A stretch of DNA of 64,000 bases from WTFY01 sp026713925 (GCA_963662355.1 OY759361.1:1178001-1242000); one strand, 5' to 3'. Counted from the first letter of the stretch, positions 6,552 to 15,226 are shown. Numbers and translations: made by a program. Notes: generated by a model not told the origin, from the letters alone.

Positions 6552-7759
6552 TCTACGACCACGTCTCTGGTTCGCTGAGCGAGCTAGATTCCACGATGGT
6601 ACGTGCCGTCCCAGAGGGTGGAAACTGGCGAAACTTGCCAAAAGAGATTGATTCAGCTCGTGTCCGACAGATACGACAAAGCGCTGCTCAGGGCGAAGGA
6701 AGCCGCAGCACATATTACGGTAGGCTGAGTTGGGATCGACCGTGCTACACGATTTCGACGTATTTTAATCGTCCTGGTAATGGTTGCTTTATACACCCAT
6801 CAGCGAACCGCCTTATCACAATACGTGAGGCCGCACGACTTCAGAGTTTTCCGGATGGTTACCGCTTTTATGGCAGAGGGCGCGCTCGCTATCTGCAAGT
6901 CGGAAACGCTGTACCTCCGTTGCTTGCATACTACTTGGGTGGGGTACTAACCAAAGGAACGGTAGTTGATCTGTTTTCCGGTGCAGGGGGATTGTCCCTT
7001 GGCTTGGAGTGGGCTGGCTTTGAACTACTTGCTGGAATTGACAATGACAAAGCAGCTAACCAGACCTTCCAAGAAAATCGATCAGAGAAGGATTGTACAC
7101 TTTTCGCAGACCTATCGGATACTTCAGAATTTCGGCGTGTAGTAGGCGAGATACGACTTAGGGCAGCGAGAGAGGGCCAAATCGCGTTAGTTGCTGGTGG
7201 CCCACCATGTCAAGGTTTTTCTACAGCTGGACATTGTAGATTGGATGACTCGCGGAACAAACATGTTCATGCGTTCGTTAGAGCAGTGGCAGAGCTTGAG
7301 CCATCACAGGTACTCATGGAGAATGTGGCATCGCTAACCTTTCGGCGACGTCGGCAGGTTCTCGCAGCTGTGCAAAGGGATCTACATGCATTAAACTACC
7401 AAACGTCTTTTATTGTGGCTCATGCGGAAGGATATGGAGTTCCACAACTACGTCGCAGGTTGATATTGTTGGGAGTAAGAGGTTCGAGTCCTAGATGGCC
7501 GAACCCTGTTCGCTCCATAATGAAGCCCATGATGAACAAATTCCAACCGTCTTCAGGGAATCTAAGTCTAAAATTGCCTGTAACAGTAAACGAGGCCATA
7601 AGTGACCTTCCAGTAGAACCTGCAGATTCTCCGGATCAGCCCATCAAATACGGATCTAGGGCAACCTCCAAATTCCAGAAATGGGCTAGGGGTAGTTTAA
7701 AGATCGATGAGCTTTGTACTCACCCAACTCCTGTCTACGATTCTCCTTTGCTCATCTAA
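6548..7759 (+). CDS. Circularly permuted C5-cytosine DNA methyltransferase
   Basis: 403 residues with all major C5-methyltransferase motifs in rotated order. The motifs normally near the C-terminus come first: DRPCYTI (63-69), REAARLQSFPD (93-103, motif IX) and QVGNAVPP (117-124, motif X). Then come motif I DLFSGAGG (141-148), motif IV GGPPCQGFS with catalytic Cys221, motif VI ENV (258-260) and motif VIII QLRRRLILLG (300-309). The protein then ends with the stretch that normally leads into the recognition domain. A permuted order of this kind is known for M.BssHII. Nothing is missing, so the enzyme is probably active. It starts on an ATGA overlap with the N-methyltransferase, and 15 nt separate it from the endonuclease gene. 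Confidence 0.85.
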   Translation: MIYDHVSGSLSELDSTMVRAVPEGGNWRNLPKEIDSARVRQIRQSAAQGEGSRSTYYGRLSWDRPCYTISTYFNRPGNGCFIHPSANRLITIREAARLQSFPDGYRFYGRGRARYLQVGNAVPPLLAYYLGGVLTKGTVVDLFSGAGGLSLGLEWAGFELLAGIDNDKAANQTFQENRSEKDCTLFADLSDTSEFRRVVGEIRLRAAREGQIALVAGGPPCQGFSTAGHCRLDDSRNKHVHAFVRAVAELEPSQVLMENVASLTFRRRRQVLAAVQRDLHALNYQTSFIVAHAEGYGVPQLRRRLILLGVRGSSPRWPNPVRSIMKPMMNKFQPSSGNLSLKLPVTVNEAISDLPVEPADSPDQPIKYGSRATSKFQKWARGSLKIDELCTHPTPVYDSPLLI

Positions 7760-7774
7760 AACTGGAGCATTACC

Positions 7775-9043
7775 TTGATACCTGTAGATCGCCTAGATGT
7801 TCTTGACGAGGCACTGAATATCCTTAGAGAGTTTGCACTTCGTGGCAACGTACGAGGCAGATTTGTTAGCTTATATCTGGGGTTACGACGCATGAGGGTT
7901 GCGGTAAGCGGCACTCTTGCAGAATTGGGAAGTGACAATGTTACGGTTGCAAGCCAGATTGAACAGTACTTGGATTGCCTTTACACGAAAAGTCATCGCC
8001 CGGACCCATATGTCGTACTAACAGCCCCCTTCGGAGGCAGTACGTCCCCTGAAGCACCATACAGCCCACTTTCTGGAACCTTGGTTCCGCCGCGGGCGTA
8101 CCCGATAAACACTTGGAGGAACAACTTTGGGATTCAAAAGGGAGTTGGGTGTCCTGCCGAGCCAGACGTAATTGAGCGTCTCCTCGACGATCCTCAACGA
8201 AGGCTAAGCTGCCCGCACATGGCACTCGATACGGAAGGAAGACATCTGTGTAGCCTTCGAGACACTGCATATCGAGGCGAAGAACACTCGATTTGGCTAC
8301 GACATTCCGATAATGGCTATCAGGTGGTTGATTTAAATCATGCTGCGGTATTTCAAGAATATCTCCAACCAAACGATCATCCTATTCCTATTTTTCCGCT
8401 AATCGGTATGCTCTACGGCATGGCGATGCCTGGTATGTATCCCGACAGGACCCAGATTGGCATCCCTGACTTTGCTGTGGATTTTGGATTCACACACGAT
8501 CAAGTAGATTCTCTTTTTGATTGTAATCCAGAATCTGGTCTTAATTCAGCGATTGCCATGAGAGTAGAGGATGCACGAACAGAAGTGGTGCGAAAATTTG
8601 CTGCTCCTAAAGACGATGATACAAGTGATAATTTCCTCCCAGATGAACCACCTGATGCTGTGCTTAACACTGGGGTTGGCGCAGAAATAACTATTGGAAG
8701 AGATCTTCAGTCGGCTGGGTGGAACGTGCGTTACCGTGCTAACCAACTTGGGCTCGGCTATGACCTTGAGGCAACTCGAGACGGACAAACGCTTTGCGTA
8801 GAAGTTAAATCTTCCATAGCGTTCGCAGATCTGGTGCTACAAGAATCGGAGTGGCAAGCTGCTCGGACCCACGGAAACAATTATGTGTTGGCCATAGTCG
8901 ACTTTTACGGTACGGATCAAAGACGCATTTGGTATGTCAGGAATCCACTGGCTAATGCTATCCCAGTAGAGCGTGCTTCCCTCACGTATCGCTTTGTCCG
9001 TGGAGACATTGAGCCATTACAAACTGAGTCTGAATTTCTATAG
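7775..9043 (+). CDS. Putative type II restriction endonuclease with C-terminal PD-(D/E)XK-like domain
   Basis: 422 residues from a TTG start preceded by GGAG. The N-terminal two thirds are unfamiliar, with a Cys/His-bearing central part. The last ~115 residues contain GAEITIGRDLQSAGW, then GYDLEATRDGQTLCVEVKSS, the Asp...Glu-Val-Lys arrangement of PD-(D/E)XK nucleases, in the form typical of DUF3883-like domains, and a following LQESEWQAA helix. Being the last gene after two methyltransferases, it is the natural restriction partner. A system with two methyltransferases of different chemistry suggests an asymmetric site or double protection. The IS3-family element inserted 45 nt after the stop left the gene intact. 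Confidence 0.65.
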   Translation: MIPVDRLDVLDEALNILREFALRGNVRGRFVSLYLGLRRMRVAVSGTLAELGSDNVTVASQIEQYLDCLYTKSHRPDPYVVLTAPFGGSTSPEAPYSPLSGTLVPPRAYPINTWRNNFGIQKGVGCPAEPDVIERLLDDPQRRLSCPHMALDTEGRHLCSLRDTAYRGEEHSIWLRHSDNGYQVVDLNHAAVFQEYLQPNDHPIPIFPLIGMLYGMAMPGMYPDRTQIGIPDFAVDFGFTHDQVDSLFDCNPESGLNSAIAMRVEDARTEVVRKFAAPKDDDTSDNFLPDEPPDAVLNTGVGAEITIGRDLQSAGWNVRYRANQLGLGYDLEATRDGQTLCVEVKSSIAFADLVLQESEWQAARTHGNNYVLAIVDFYGTDQRRIWYVRNPLANAIPVERASLTYRFVRGDIEPLQTESEFL

Positions 9044-9180
9044 TGTCATCTCCCCTAAACTTGATTCTAGTTTAAACCAGAATTGTCCTGTCCCCCTAAA
9101 CTTGATCCAGTTTATTGTGCCAAACTCTCATAATGGAGGTCACCCCTTTTTAGTACCACCCCGAATGCGAATCTGGCGGG

Positions 9181-9986
9181 TTATGCAGCCTTCAATGCCG
9201 CGTACTCACTCGGTGACAGGTGATTGAGAGCCCTGTGAGGCCGGTTCTCACTATACTCCTGCTTCCAAGCTTCGATCTTCTCCTTTGCTTCTTCCAAAGA
9301 CATGAACCCGTGCAGGTCCAGGCACTCGTCCCGAAAGCTGGGGTAGACGACTCGATATACGCATTGTCCGTAGGCCTGCCGGGCCGACTGAGCCTCAGGG
9401 TCACTTTATGCTGGTACGCCCACAGGTCCGCCAGCCGTCCTGCAAACTCACTGCCCTGGTCACAGTAGATCCGCTTGGGGGCACCCCTGCAACGTCGTAT
9501 GTGTTCCAGGGCCTCCACGACCTCGGCTGCGCCCATCCTGGATGCGGACACCGCCGCCAGGCACTCACGTGTATACACATCGATCACCGTGAGGACCCGC
9601 AGCTTCGATCCCCCATGCAACCGATCTGCTACAAAATCCATCGCCCACGCCTCGTTCCGTCTTGTGGCCCGCACCGGAGGCAGATGACGATGGGCCGCAC
9701 TCACGTGCCGGCGAGGCCGTTTGCGGTATAACTGCAAGCGCTCCAGACAGTACAACCGGTAGACCCGCTTGTGGTTTACACCAATCCCCTCACGCCTGAG
9801 CAGCACATAAATCCGCCTATAGCCATAACGCACCCGTGACAAGGCCAGTTCCCGAATCCTCTGGCGCAACGCCTCCTGACCTGACTTGCAGCCGACATAC
9901 CGGCATGTCCCTCGCGACAACTGCAACACTCGACACGCATGGCGCTCACTGACCCGGTATGCCCCCTGAAGATCGCGCGCCGCCAA
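9181..9986 (-). pseudogene. IS3-family transposase OrfB with a frameshift
   Basis: The rve integrase core is clear: EAWAMDFVAD (first Asp), RIYCDQGSEF (second Asp), DNAYIES (Glu). Right after YIES, at about 9343-9350, one base appears missing. The open frame then runs on without homology to 9192, while the neighbouring frame resumes the family sequence (FRDECLDLHGFMSLEEAKEK, then NRPHRALNHLSP) and stops at 9181-9183. The C-terminal region is thus lost from the DDE protein. The frame is in phase with OrfA upstream, separated from it only by a TGA at 10002-10004, rather than in the -1 frame usual for IS3 elements. Confidence 0.8.
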
Positions 9987-10001
9987 CCGACTGCGAGTCG
10001 C

Positions 10002-10268
10002 TCACCCCTTTCGATGGTTGATATCCTGCAACATCGCCTTGTCCAGACTCAACTCCGCCACCAGCTTCTTCAGGCGTTCGTTCTCCTCACGAAGCTGCTT
10101 GAGCTCTCTCACTTGGTCCGGCTCAAGCCCCCCGTAATCCTTCTTCCAGCGGTAAAACGTCGCTTGCGCTATCCCCATCTTGCGACAAATATCGCCGATT
10201 GAGGTGCCGCTCTCATGGGCCTTGACCGCGGCCACAATCCGCTCCACTGAATAACGCTTGCGTGCCAT
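10002..10268 (-). CDS. IS3-family transposase OrfA (HTH protein)
   Basis: 88 residues with the HTH_Tnp_1 domain (RYSVERIVAAVKAHESGTSI, then GIAQATFYRWKKDYGGLEPD), followed by the leucine-zipper-like helix ELKQLREENERLKKLVAELS typical of IS3-family OrfA, which mediates dimerisation and end binding. It is of normal length and intact. GGAGG lies before the ATG. It ends with HRKG and a TGA that is in frame with OrfB. Confidence 0.85.
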   Translation of the reverse strand: MARKRYSVERIVAAVKAHESGTSIGDICRKMGIAQATFYRWKKDYGGLEPDQVRELKQLREENERLKKLVAELSLDKAMLQDINHRKG

Positions 10269-10552
10269 GCTTCCTCCTCCCCTCTACAGGGATTTATCAT
10301 GCCAGATTCGCAAACGCCTTGGACTAGTTTATGGGGGGAACACCAAACCGAAACCATGAGAGTGGTCATAGGGAAGTTTTGCGAGCACATGCACTAATAG
10401 ATAAATTACACAATCGCTGATTTGCTTGACCATAATGTCCATCTAGTCTAAACCTGTTGAGAGAGTTTTACATACTAAACCAGATTAAATTTTGAGGCAG
10501 GACATTCGCCACTTGCACTAAAGGAGCTGATCAATAAGATAAACTTACAGAT

Positions 10553-12709
10553 TCATTGCGATGGAAACTTGGCAAGGATATAGTCACTGGCATCAGAAAA
10601 GCTGAGTTGCTGTGTAGAGTTTCCACTACGCACATAGAATTTTTCAAGTTTTTGACCATGTTTATTTCGTGTTTCCAGCACCACTGGAGCATTAGCAGGG
10701 CTTACATCAACTCTGCAAATAGCAGTTTCTTCAATTAATGGAAATGATACTCCGATGTGTCTGAGTCTGAATGCTTTGCCAAATTCCCGGTCAATCAACT
10801 GACCAAGGTGAAGTTCAAATTCATCTTTATCACCGCCCAATGACTCAAAGTCCAAATCCAGTCCCTCTATTTCGCCATCATCCATCACACCAATTAACAG
10901 CGTCCCTCCATCGGAGTTTGCAAAACCTGCGATGGTTTTCATGATTATCGATTCTGCTATTTTTATCTGTTCAGATTGTTTGGAACCCCATCTGAGTGAT
11001 TGCTTGAATTCCAAGTCGTTGTTTTCACCACCTGCAATCATTTCCACTAATGTGCTTTTCCCATAGTGATCTTCGTCTTCCTTAGCTAGACCCTCAAGGA
11101 ATCTGTTGAACTCATCTGCCAAAAGCTTGCGTCGCTCAGCAAGAAACTCCTTATAACTCTCTACCTTCCACAACTCCGGGTTTTCTGGAATACATTGCTT
11201 ACGTAATGAATCAGGTGAGTTTTGCTGAATTTCAGCTAGGTATTCCTCTGCTGCGGAATCCGACTTTCGTCTATTGGCTAAACTCGTTAGCACAGCTCGA
11301 TTCGTCAGTTCCTGAGCATACTGGTAGTTAACGCGATTTTCCCTTCCATAGCCATGATTTTTGAGTATTGCCCAAGGAAAGATGTGATCGTTTTCCAGCT
11401 GATACTTTTCTCCCATATTCATGTGCAGACCGAGTCCAGTAGTAAAACAGGTTGCGCCACGACTCTTTATATACCAACGCAACAACCCAAATAGTGAGTG
11501 TGATATTGATCGACCTACAAATTCATCTGGCGAGATCTCCAAGCGGCGATCTTCCTTGATCACTCCTAGCAATTCTTCAAATGGGCGTTCCTTTTCCTTG
11601 ATGATACGTAGGTCGAAGTCAAGTTTTGATGGTAGCTGACTTACATAGCGGGCACGAATTTGAGAGTAGTAAAACCACTTTATAATTCTCCAGAGTTGCT
11701 GTTCTGGAATGATTTTGCCATGCTTTGAGTAACAAAATACAACTATTGGGATTAAGGCATAGATAGTATTGATTTCTGACGTGTGATCAACGAAACCTTT
11801 GCTTCGCATCAGATTCATGACGTAATCCAGAACATACTTGTCTAGTTTCTCCCATACTTCTCGGATTCCTTCTCTTCCGAGTTGCGAAACAAGGTTCTCC
11901 TCACTGTGTAATTTACGCATGTCAGAACCCAAGTAGTACATACATCCTAGAATTGCGTAAACGATGAAATCGAGTTTTAAGACAAAACCTTGCTTTGCCA
12001 ACTCACGCAGTTTGAATTTAAAAGTATCACGCGCTTCTGGCCAATAGCCGGAGATTTGTGCCAGTGCAAGCTCTGCTTCGGTAAGAGCGACGCCGCTTGC
12101 ATTCACTTTGTAGAAAATGTCTATGGCTTCTTTAATAGATGCTTTTGGAGGAATAATCTGTTCTGGAAATTCGCGGTCTACTATAACTTGTATAGCCTGT
12201 ATATTGTCATAAATAGCATATTCAAGTTCGTCGTCGATGCTATTTCCTTGATTTTTCAGTGCACGTACAACGTCTATTGATCTAACGTTTTTTTTAAATA
12301 TTTCTGTCACGTTTTGCCAATATGGATCGCCTTCCATTTTCGTCTTCATATAGTAAGAAAGCTCTCGCGTGTGCAAATGGACAAACAGCCCCATAACCGG
12401 ATGAAGAATTTCTTCTTCGGTATAGTAGGGAGGAATCTCGCCTTTGATCAGCATATAGAGCGTTGTAACCCGTTGCTGACCGTCCAATAATAATTTTACA
12501 GAGCCTTGTTGTGCACTGTATTTGTGAGGGCCTTTTAATTCAGGAGGTTTAGACGTCTCCCAAGTTAGCATTGTCCCGGTTGGGTAGTCCTTCAGCAGGG
12601 AATCTATTAGTTGTTTTGCATCCTCCCTTTTCCACACGTATTCACGCTGAAAAGCTGGGATGAATAATTGGTTTTCGTCTATTTTGTCTAGGATATTTCG
12701 GATCTTCAT
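10553..12709 (-). CDS. DUF262-HNH-AlbA_2 fusion protein (GmrSD-type restriction/defence)
   Basis: 718 residues, three parts. The N-terminal DUF262 domain has the diagnostic IPAFQREYVW and LLLDGQQRVTTLY (DGQQR at 76-80), the nucleotide-binding/hydrolysing ParB-like motif of GmrS. The middle has LENDHIFPW, then LTNRAVLTSLANRRKSD, matching the His-Asn-Asn arrangement of the HNH nuclease half (GmrD/DUF1524-like). From about residue 565 follows a Schlafen-type AlbA_2 domain (NNDLEFKQSLRW, then AGFANSDGGTLLIGV). DUF262/HNH proteins restrict modified phage DNA; AlbA_2 domains bind nucleic acids and can be RNases. It is monocistronic. The extra C-terminal domain is the unusual feature. The defence role is inferred from family and neighbours. 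Confidence 0.75.
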   Translation of the reverse strand: MKIRNILDKIDENQLFIPAFQREYVWKREDAKQLIDSLLKDYPTGTMLTWETSKPPELKGPHKYSAQQGSVKLLLDGQQRVTTLYMLIKGEIPPYYTEEEILHPVMGLFVHLHTRELSYYMKTKMEGDPYWQNVTEIFKKNVRSIDVVRALKNQGNSIDDELEYAIYDNIQAIQVIVDREFPEQIIPPKASIKEAIDIFYKVNASGVALTEAELALAQISGYWPEARDTFKFKLRELAKQGFVLKLDFIVYAILGCMYYLGSDMRKLHSEENLVSQLGREGIREVWEKLDKYVLDYVMNLMRSKGFVDHTSEINTIYALIPIVVFCYSKHGKIIPEQQLWRIIKWFYYSQIRARYVSQLPSKLDFDLRIIKEKERPFEELLGVIKEDRRLEISPDEFVGRSISHSLFGLLRWYIKSRGATCFTTGLGLHMNMGEKYQLENDHIFPWAILKNHGYGRENRVNYQYAQELTNRAVLTSLANRRKSDSAAEEYLAEIQQNSPDSLRKQCIPENPELWKVESYKEFLAERRKLLADEFNRFLEGLAKEDEDHYGKSTLVEMIAGGENNDLEFKQSLRWGSKQSEQIKIAESIIMKTIAGFANSDGGTLLIGVMDDGEIEGLDLDFESLGGDKDEFELHLGQLIDREFGKAFRLRHIGVSFPLIEETAICRVDVSPANAPVVLETRNKHGQKLEKFYVRSGNSTQQLSFSDASDYILAKFPSQ

Positions 12710-13027
12710 CTTGTTTATCCTTAGTTAAACTCAGTGTTTGGTTGTAAGTACAATTTATGAGTAAAAGCACAGCATTGACATTTACCTGCTGAATCATATT
12801 TGGGAAAAACCTTGAGCTGCTGTTACTAGGTTAGGTTTTTATATGCAGTGCCTGAGCTAACGTTAGCATAACCTAGGCACTTAAGGATAAGTAGCAAACA
12901 AGATAATACAGATGCTAGCGTTTGATTATAGTTGAATCGCATGCATCCGTTAATTTCCCTAGGCAAGATTGAGGTTTCGGTTTGTTTGTCTTCTAGTGCA
13001 ACTTAGAAAGTCCGAATAAAACTTATA

Positions 13028-13074
13028 TGTCAAGTCCTTTGAGTATGTACCGGGGTGAGAGAGAGTTGGAACGA
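13028..13074 (-). repeat. Dispersed IS-end-like repeat, copy 1
   Basis: Read on the minus strand it contains CAACTCTCTCTCA, a C/G-rich middle with CATACTC, and ends TTGACA. The same pattern is at 15291-15338 and 39729-39773 on the plus strand. Here it lies at the 3' edge of a transposase relic, so the TGTCAAG end is most likely the terminal repeat of that insertion sequence. Confidence 0.55.
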
Positions 13075-13240
13075 TAGTTTCTGGCACAGGAGGCCGGTGT
13101 GATGGGGCCGGACGTGGTTATATTGATGCACCCATTGTGTAATCACACACTGGGCTTCATTTAGTGAGTAAAAGGCCTCCGTATCCAGCACATCATATGT
13201 CAGAATTGCATTTAATCTAATCTGCCCGTAGCCACACTTC
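13058..13240 (-). pseudogene. C-terminal relic of a DDE (rve-type) transposase
   Basis: Minus-strand translation gives YDVLDTEAFYSLNEAQ, then VITQWVHQYNHVRPHH, the signature end of IS3/IS481-type integrase-core transposases (usually LNxExFxSLxEAxxxIxxWxxxYNxxRPHxxLG). The catalytic core is absent and the reading frame runs into unrelated sequence after RPHHTG, into the repeat at 13028-13074. It is a dead remnant. Confidence 0.65.
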
Positions 13241-13265
13241 TTACAGTTATTTTAAACCGCTTATC

Positions 13266-14168
13266 TTATTGTGTTTTTTTAATCTTTCTAAGCGGTGCTC
13301 GATTTGATAATGCCTGGAAACATTCGGAAGAAGTATTCAAAAGTTTGACAATGCAAGTTTTAATATGACTTTCTACTTCATTAAATGCCCAAATACTGTC
13401 TTTAATTTTCTTTCTGTCAAACAAAACTCCATTTATATAGCATCCTTTTCTTACAATATCTTGCAACTGTTTATCTGGATATTGCTCAGATAAATCTTCG
13501 TTAAATTCTTCAATATCTTTTGGACGTAATATAGGAATCATGTATTTAAAATAATGATGAGAGGCAACGTCAAACATTTCTATTCTTGGTTCCATCCGGT
13601 GGATTTTTAAATCACGATATTTTTTGATGCGCTTAAAGTCTTCTCCTCCTAATTTTTTTAATGATGCCAAAAAAACATCCTGTTCTTTTATGGTTATCCC
13701 AAATTTTACTGGGAATTCAAGGCGGTCAATAATCTTCGGATAATCTAAAACTTCATCTCTTTTTTCAGGATTGAAAGGGCAGTAGTAAGCCCAAACCATT
13801 AATGCGAGTTTATCTTGGCATGAGTCAATTCTTGTAATACAGCTATCTGCAAAGTATGACACACGAAAATCTGTATGGGTTGGCTCTGAATTACGAGTAG
13901 TCTCCTCCTGATAATATCTGGCATAGGCTTTCATCCAACAATAGCTATACATGATCTCTTTGCATAATGAATTAACATTAAATGCCCAGTTAACCGCATT
14001 AAATCTATAATCGAAAGGCAATCCATTCTTATGTAATGCTTGATTAATCTGGTCGAATGATGTTTCAAATTGCTTCCAATCCTGAGTTGCAACAAAATTT
14101 TCTGCCTCTTCAAAGAAGTAGGTTTCCACTTTGGGAAGAAATGATTTTGAATCTGAACTTTCTTTCAT
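13266..14168 (-). CDS. Cthe_2314-like HEPN protein
   Basis: 300 residues, AT-rich relative to the core genes of the window, ATG at 14166-14168. It is helical throughout. The middle reads SYFADSCITRIDSCQDKLAL, and later KKYRDLKIHRMEPRIEMFD, in which R185 and H190 form an Rx4H motif; the context YR(D/N)xKIHR is how I remember the Cthe_2314 HEPN family. Members are predicted RNA-cleaving or RNA-binding proteins linked to stress and defence. It stands alone, with no obvious antitoxin beside it. The fold call is from motif recognition, so moderate. Confidence 0.5.
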   Translation of the reverse strand: MKESSDSKSFLPKVETYFFEEAENFVATQDWKQFETSFDQINQALHKNGLPFDYRFNAVNWAFNVNSLCKEIMYSYCWMKAYARYYQEETTRNSEPTHTDFRVSYFADSCITRIDSCQDKLALMVWAYYCPFNPEKRDEVLDYPKIIDRLEFPVKFGITIKEQDVFLASLKKLGGEDFKRIKKYRDLKIHRMEPRIEMFDVASHHYFKYMIPILRPKDIEEFNEDLSEQYPDKQLQDIVRKGCYINGVLFDRKKIKDSIWAFNEVESHIKTCIVKLLNTSSECFQALSNRAPLRKIKKTQ

Positions 14169-14396
14169 GTTGTTGGATAGCCTTACTTATCTAAAAAGTT
14201 GCAATTAGATGCAGTGGAGAAGACCACTGTATTCTTGATTGGACACTTGGCTCAGTCCCCCATATTATAGTCTACGTGACTACGTACAAGTGACCCCCGA
14301 GTCGGGTTACCTGCTGAATACAACAATCCTTTTCAAGGGCGCTTAATTACCGTCCTTCGGATGAATAGGTAGGATCTTCGCACTTGTGCGTAGTCA

Positions 14397-14413
14397 CAAT
14401 GGCCCGGCACCTT
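14397..14413 (+). repeat. 17-nt repeat with hairpin, copy 2
   Basis: Identical to 1095-1111. Here CGGCACC (14405-14411) can pair with GGTGTCG (14414-14420, one G-T pair), forming a hairpin about 30 nt before the start of the exported protein at 14449. Confidence 0.5.
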
Positions 14414-14448
14414 GGTGTCGGTGATCCAATGTAGCCTGGGAGGGGGAT

Positions 14449-14784
14449 ATGCAATGTATACAGAAAGTCAACTGGGTAGCAGTTGTTGCCCTATCAATAG
14501 CTGGGATTTCGAGCGCTCAATCAAAAGACATACACTCTGAATTAACAGAGTGGGTGTTTGATCCCTGCATGCAGGTCGCTGCAGCCATAGAAGTCAATAT
14601 TTACGATCAGGAAACCATAAACTCGGGTGTCAAAAGGAAACATATCGCCGAGATCATGCTGGCAAGTCGACAAAGTGCAATTAGTGAAGCTGTCAAGCTG
14701 ATGAAAAAGAATGCGACTTGGAAAGAGCGGTCAGCCGCTTATCCATTCATGCTGAAAGTGTGTTTGGGCCAGTTTATAAAGTGA
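14449..14784 (+). CDS. Small exported protein of unknown function (paralogue of 1152-1472)
   Basis: 111 residues, ATG preceded by GGGAGGGGG. A signal peptide (VNWVAVVALSIAGISSAQS) leads to a mature part with one Cys in FDPCMQV and one in LKVCLGQF, the same two positions as in the protein at 1152-1472 (RPCYLE, AQCLRG), and similar length. With the shared upstream 17-nt element this indicates two members of one family placed 13 kb apart in the same accessory block. Periplasmic; function unknown. Confidence 0.6.
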   Translation: MQCIQKVNWVAVVALSIAGISSAQSKDIHSELTEWVFDPCMQVAAAIEVNIYDQETINSGVKRKHIAEIMLASRQSAISEAVKLMKKNATWKERSAAYPFMLKVCLGQFIK

Positions 14785-14827
14785 GGGCATATTCAAATCA
14801 ACTGTTGATCTTATAAGGAGAATAGAA

Positions 14828-15226
14828 ATGCGGAAAAGCAGGATCAAGCTTATTGGAAATTTCTGGGAAGGCTTGGGGCTACTCTCAACCAAAATAGTTT
14901 TTATTACTTTTGCACTGTTGTTGCATGGAGTCTTTGCTCAGGCATTGGCAGAATTTGAAGTTCCGATCATGCGGATGGATCACAGTTACTTCAAGTCTCC
15001 GGATGGGCGTTTGCTGATGGGGAAAGCAGACGAAAGTGAACTGCAGAAATTAGCAAACACAGCTGGTGCTCTTATACTAGCTAACGGTTACCGTTGTGAT
15101 TCAATCAGCTGGATGGCTCCAGCTACAAGGAAGCTTAAAACCTACTACAAAGTTAGATGTAATGGTTTGCGATACACGTATGGAATTTTCGACAAAGGTG
15201 GCAAATGGGTGGTAGAGCTTCTTTGA
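14828..15226 (+). CDS. Exported or membrane-anchored hypothetical protein
   Basis: 132 residues, ATG after AAGGAG. An N-terminal basic stretch and hydrophobic segment (TKIVFITFALLLHGVFAQALA) form an uncleaved anchor or a long signal peptide. The remainder is a small soluble domain with two Cys (YRCDSIS and KVRCNGLRY) that could pair. It follows the gene at 14449 by 43 nt on the same strand and probably shares its transcript. No family recognised. Confidence 0.55.
   Translation: MRKSRIKLIGNFWEGLGLLSTKIVFITFALLLHGVFAQALAEFEVPIMRMDHSYFKSPDGRLLMGKADESELQKLANTAGALILANGYRCDSISWMAPATRKLKTYYKVRCNGLRYTYGIFDKGGKWVVELL

Larger units (their letters stand above)
9089..10342 (-). mobile_element. IS3-family insertion sequence, decayed
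   Basis: About 1254 bp, with imperfect terminal inverted repeats: left TGTCCCCCTAAACTTG at 9089, right reading inward as TGTTCCCCCCATAAACTAG from 10342. Two transposase genes lie on the minus strand. A second sequence like the left end (CTCCCCTAAACTTGATTCTAG) sits about 40 bp outside, at 9051, so an older end or nested insertion may be present. No clear target duplication is seen. The downstream transposase gene is frameshifted, so the copy should be inactive unless helped in trans. Confidence 0.8.
12710..13265. other. Gene-poor stretch holding a transposase relic and an IS-end-like repeat
   Basis: The first 300 bases upstream of the DUF262 gene contain its promoter region and nothing else I can name. 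The rest carries a transposase fragment (13058-13240) and the repeat at 13028-13074, listed separately. Confidence 0.4.
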
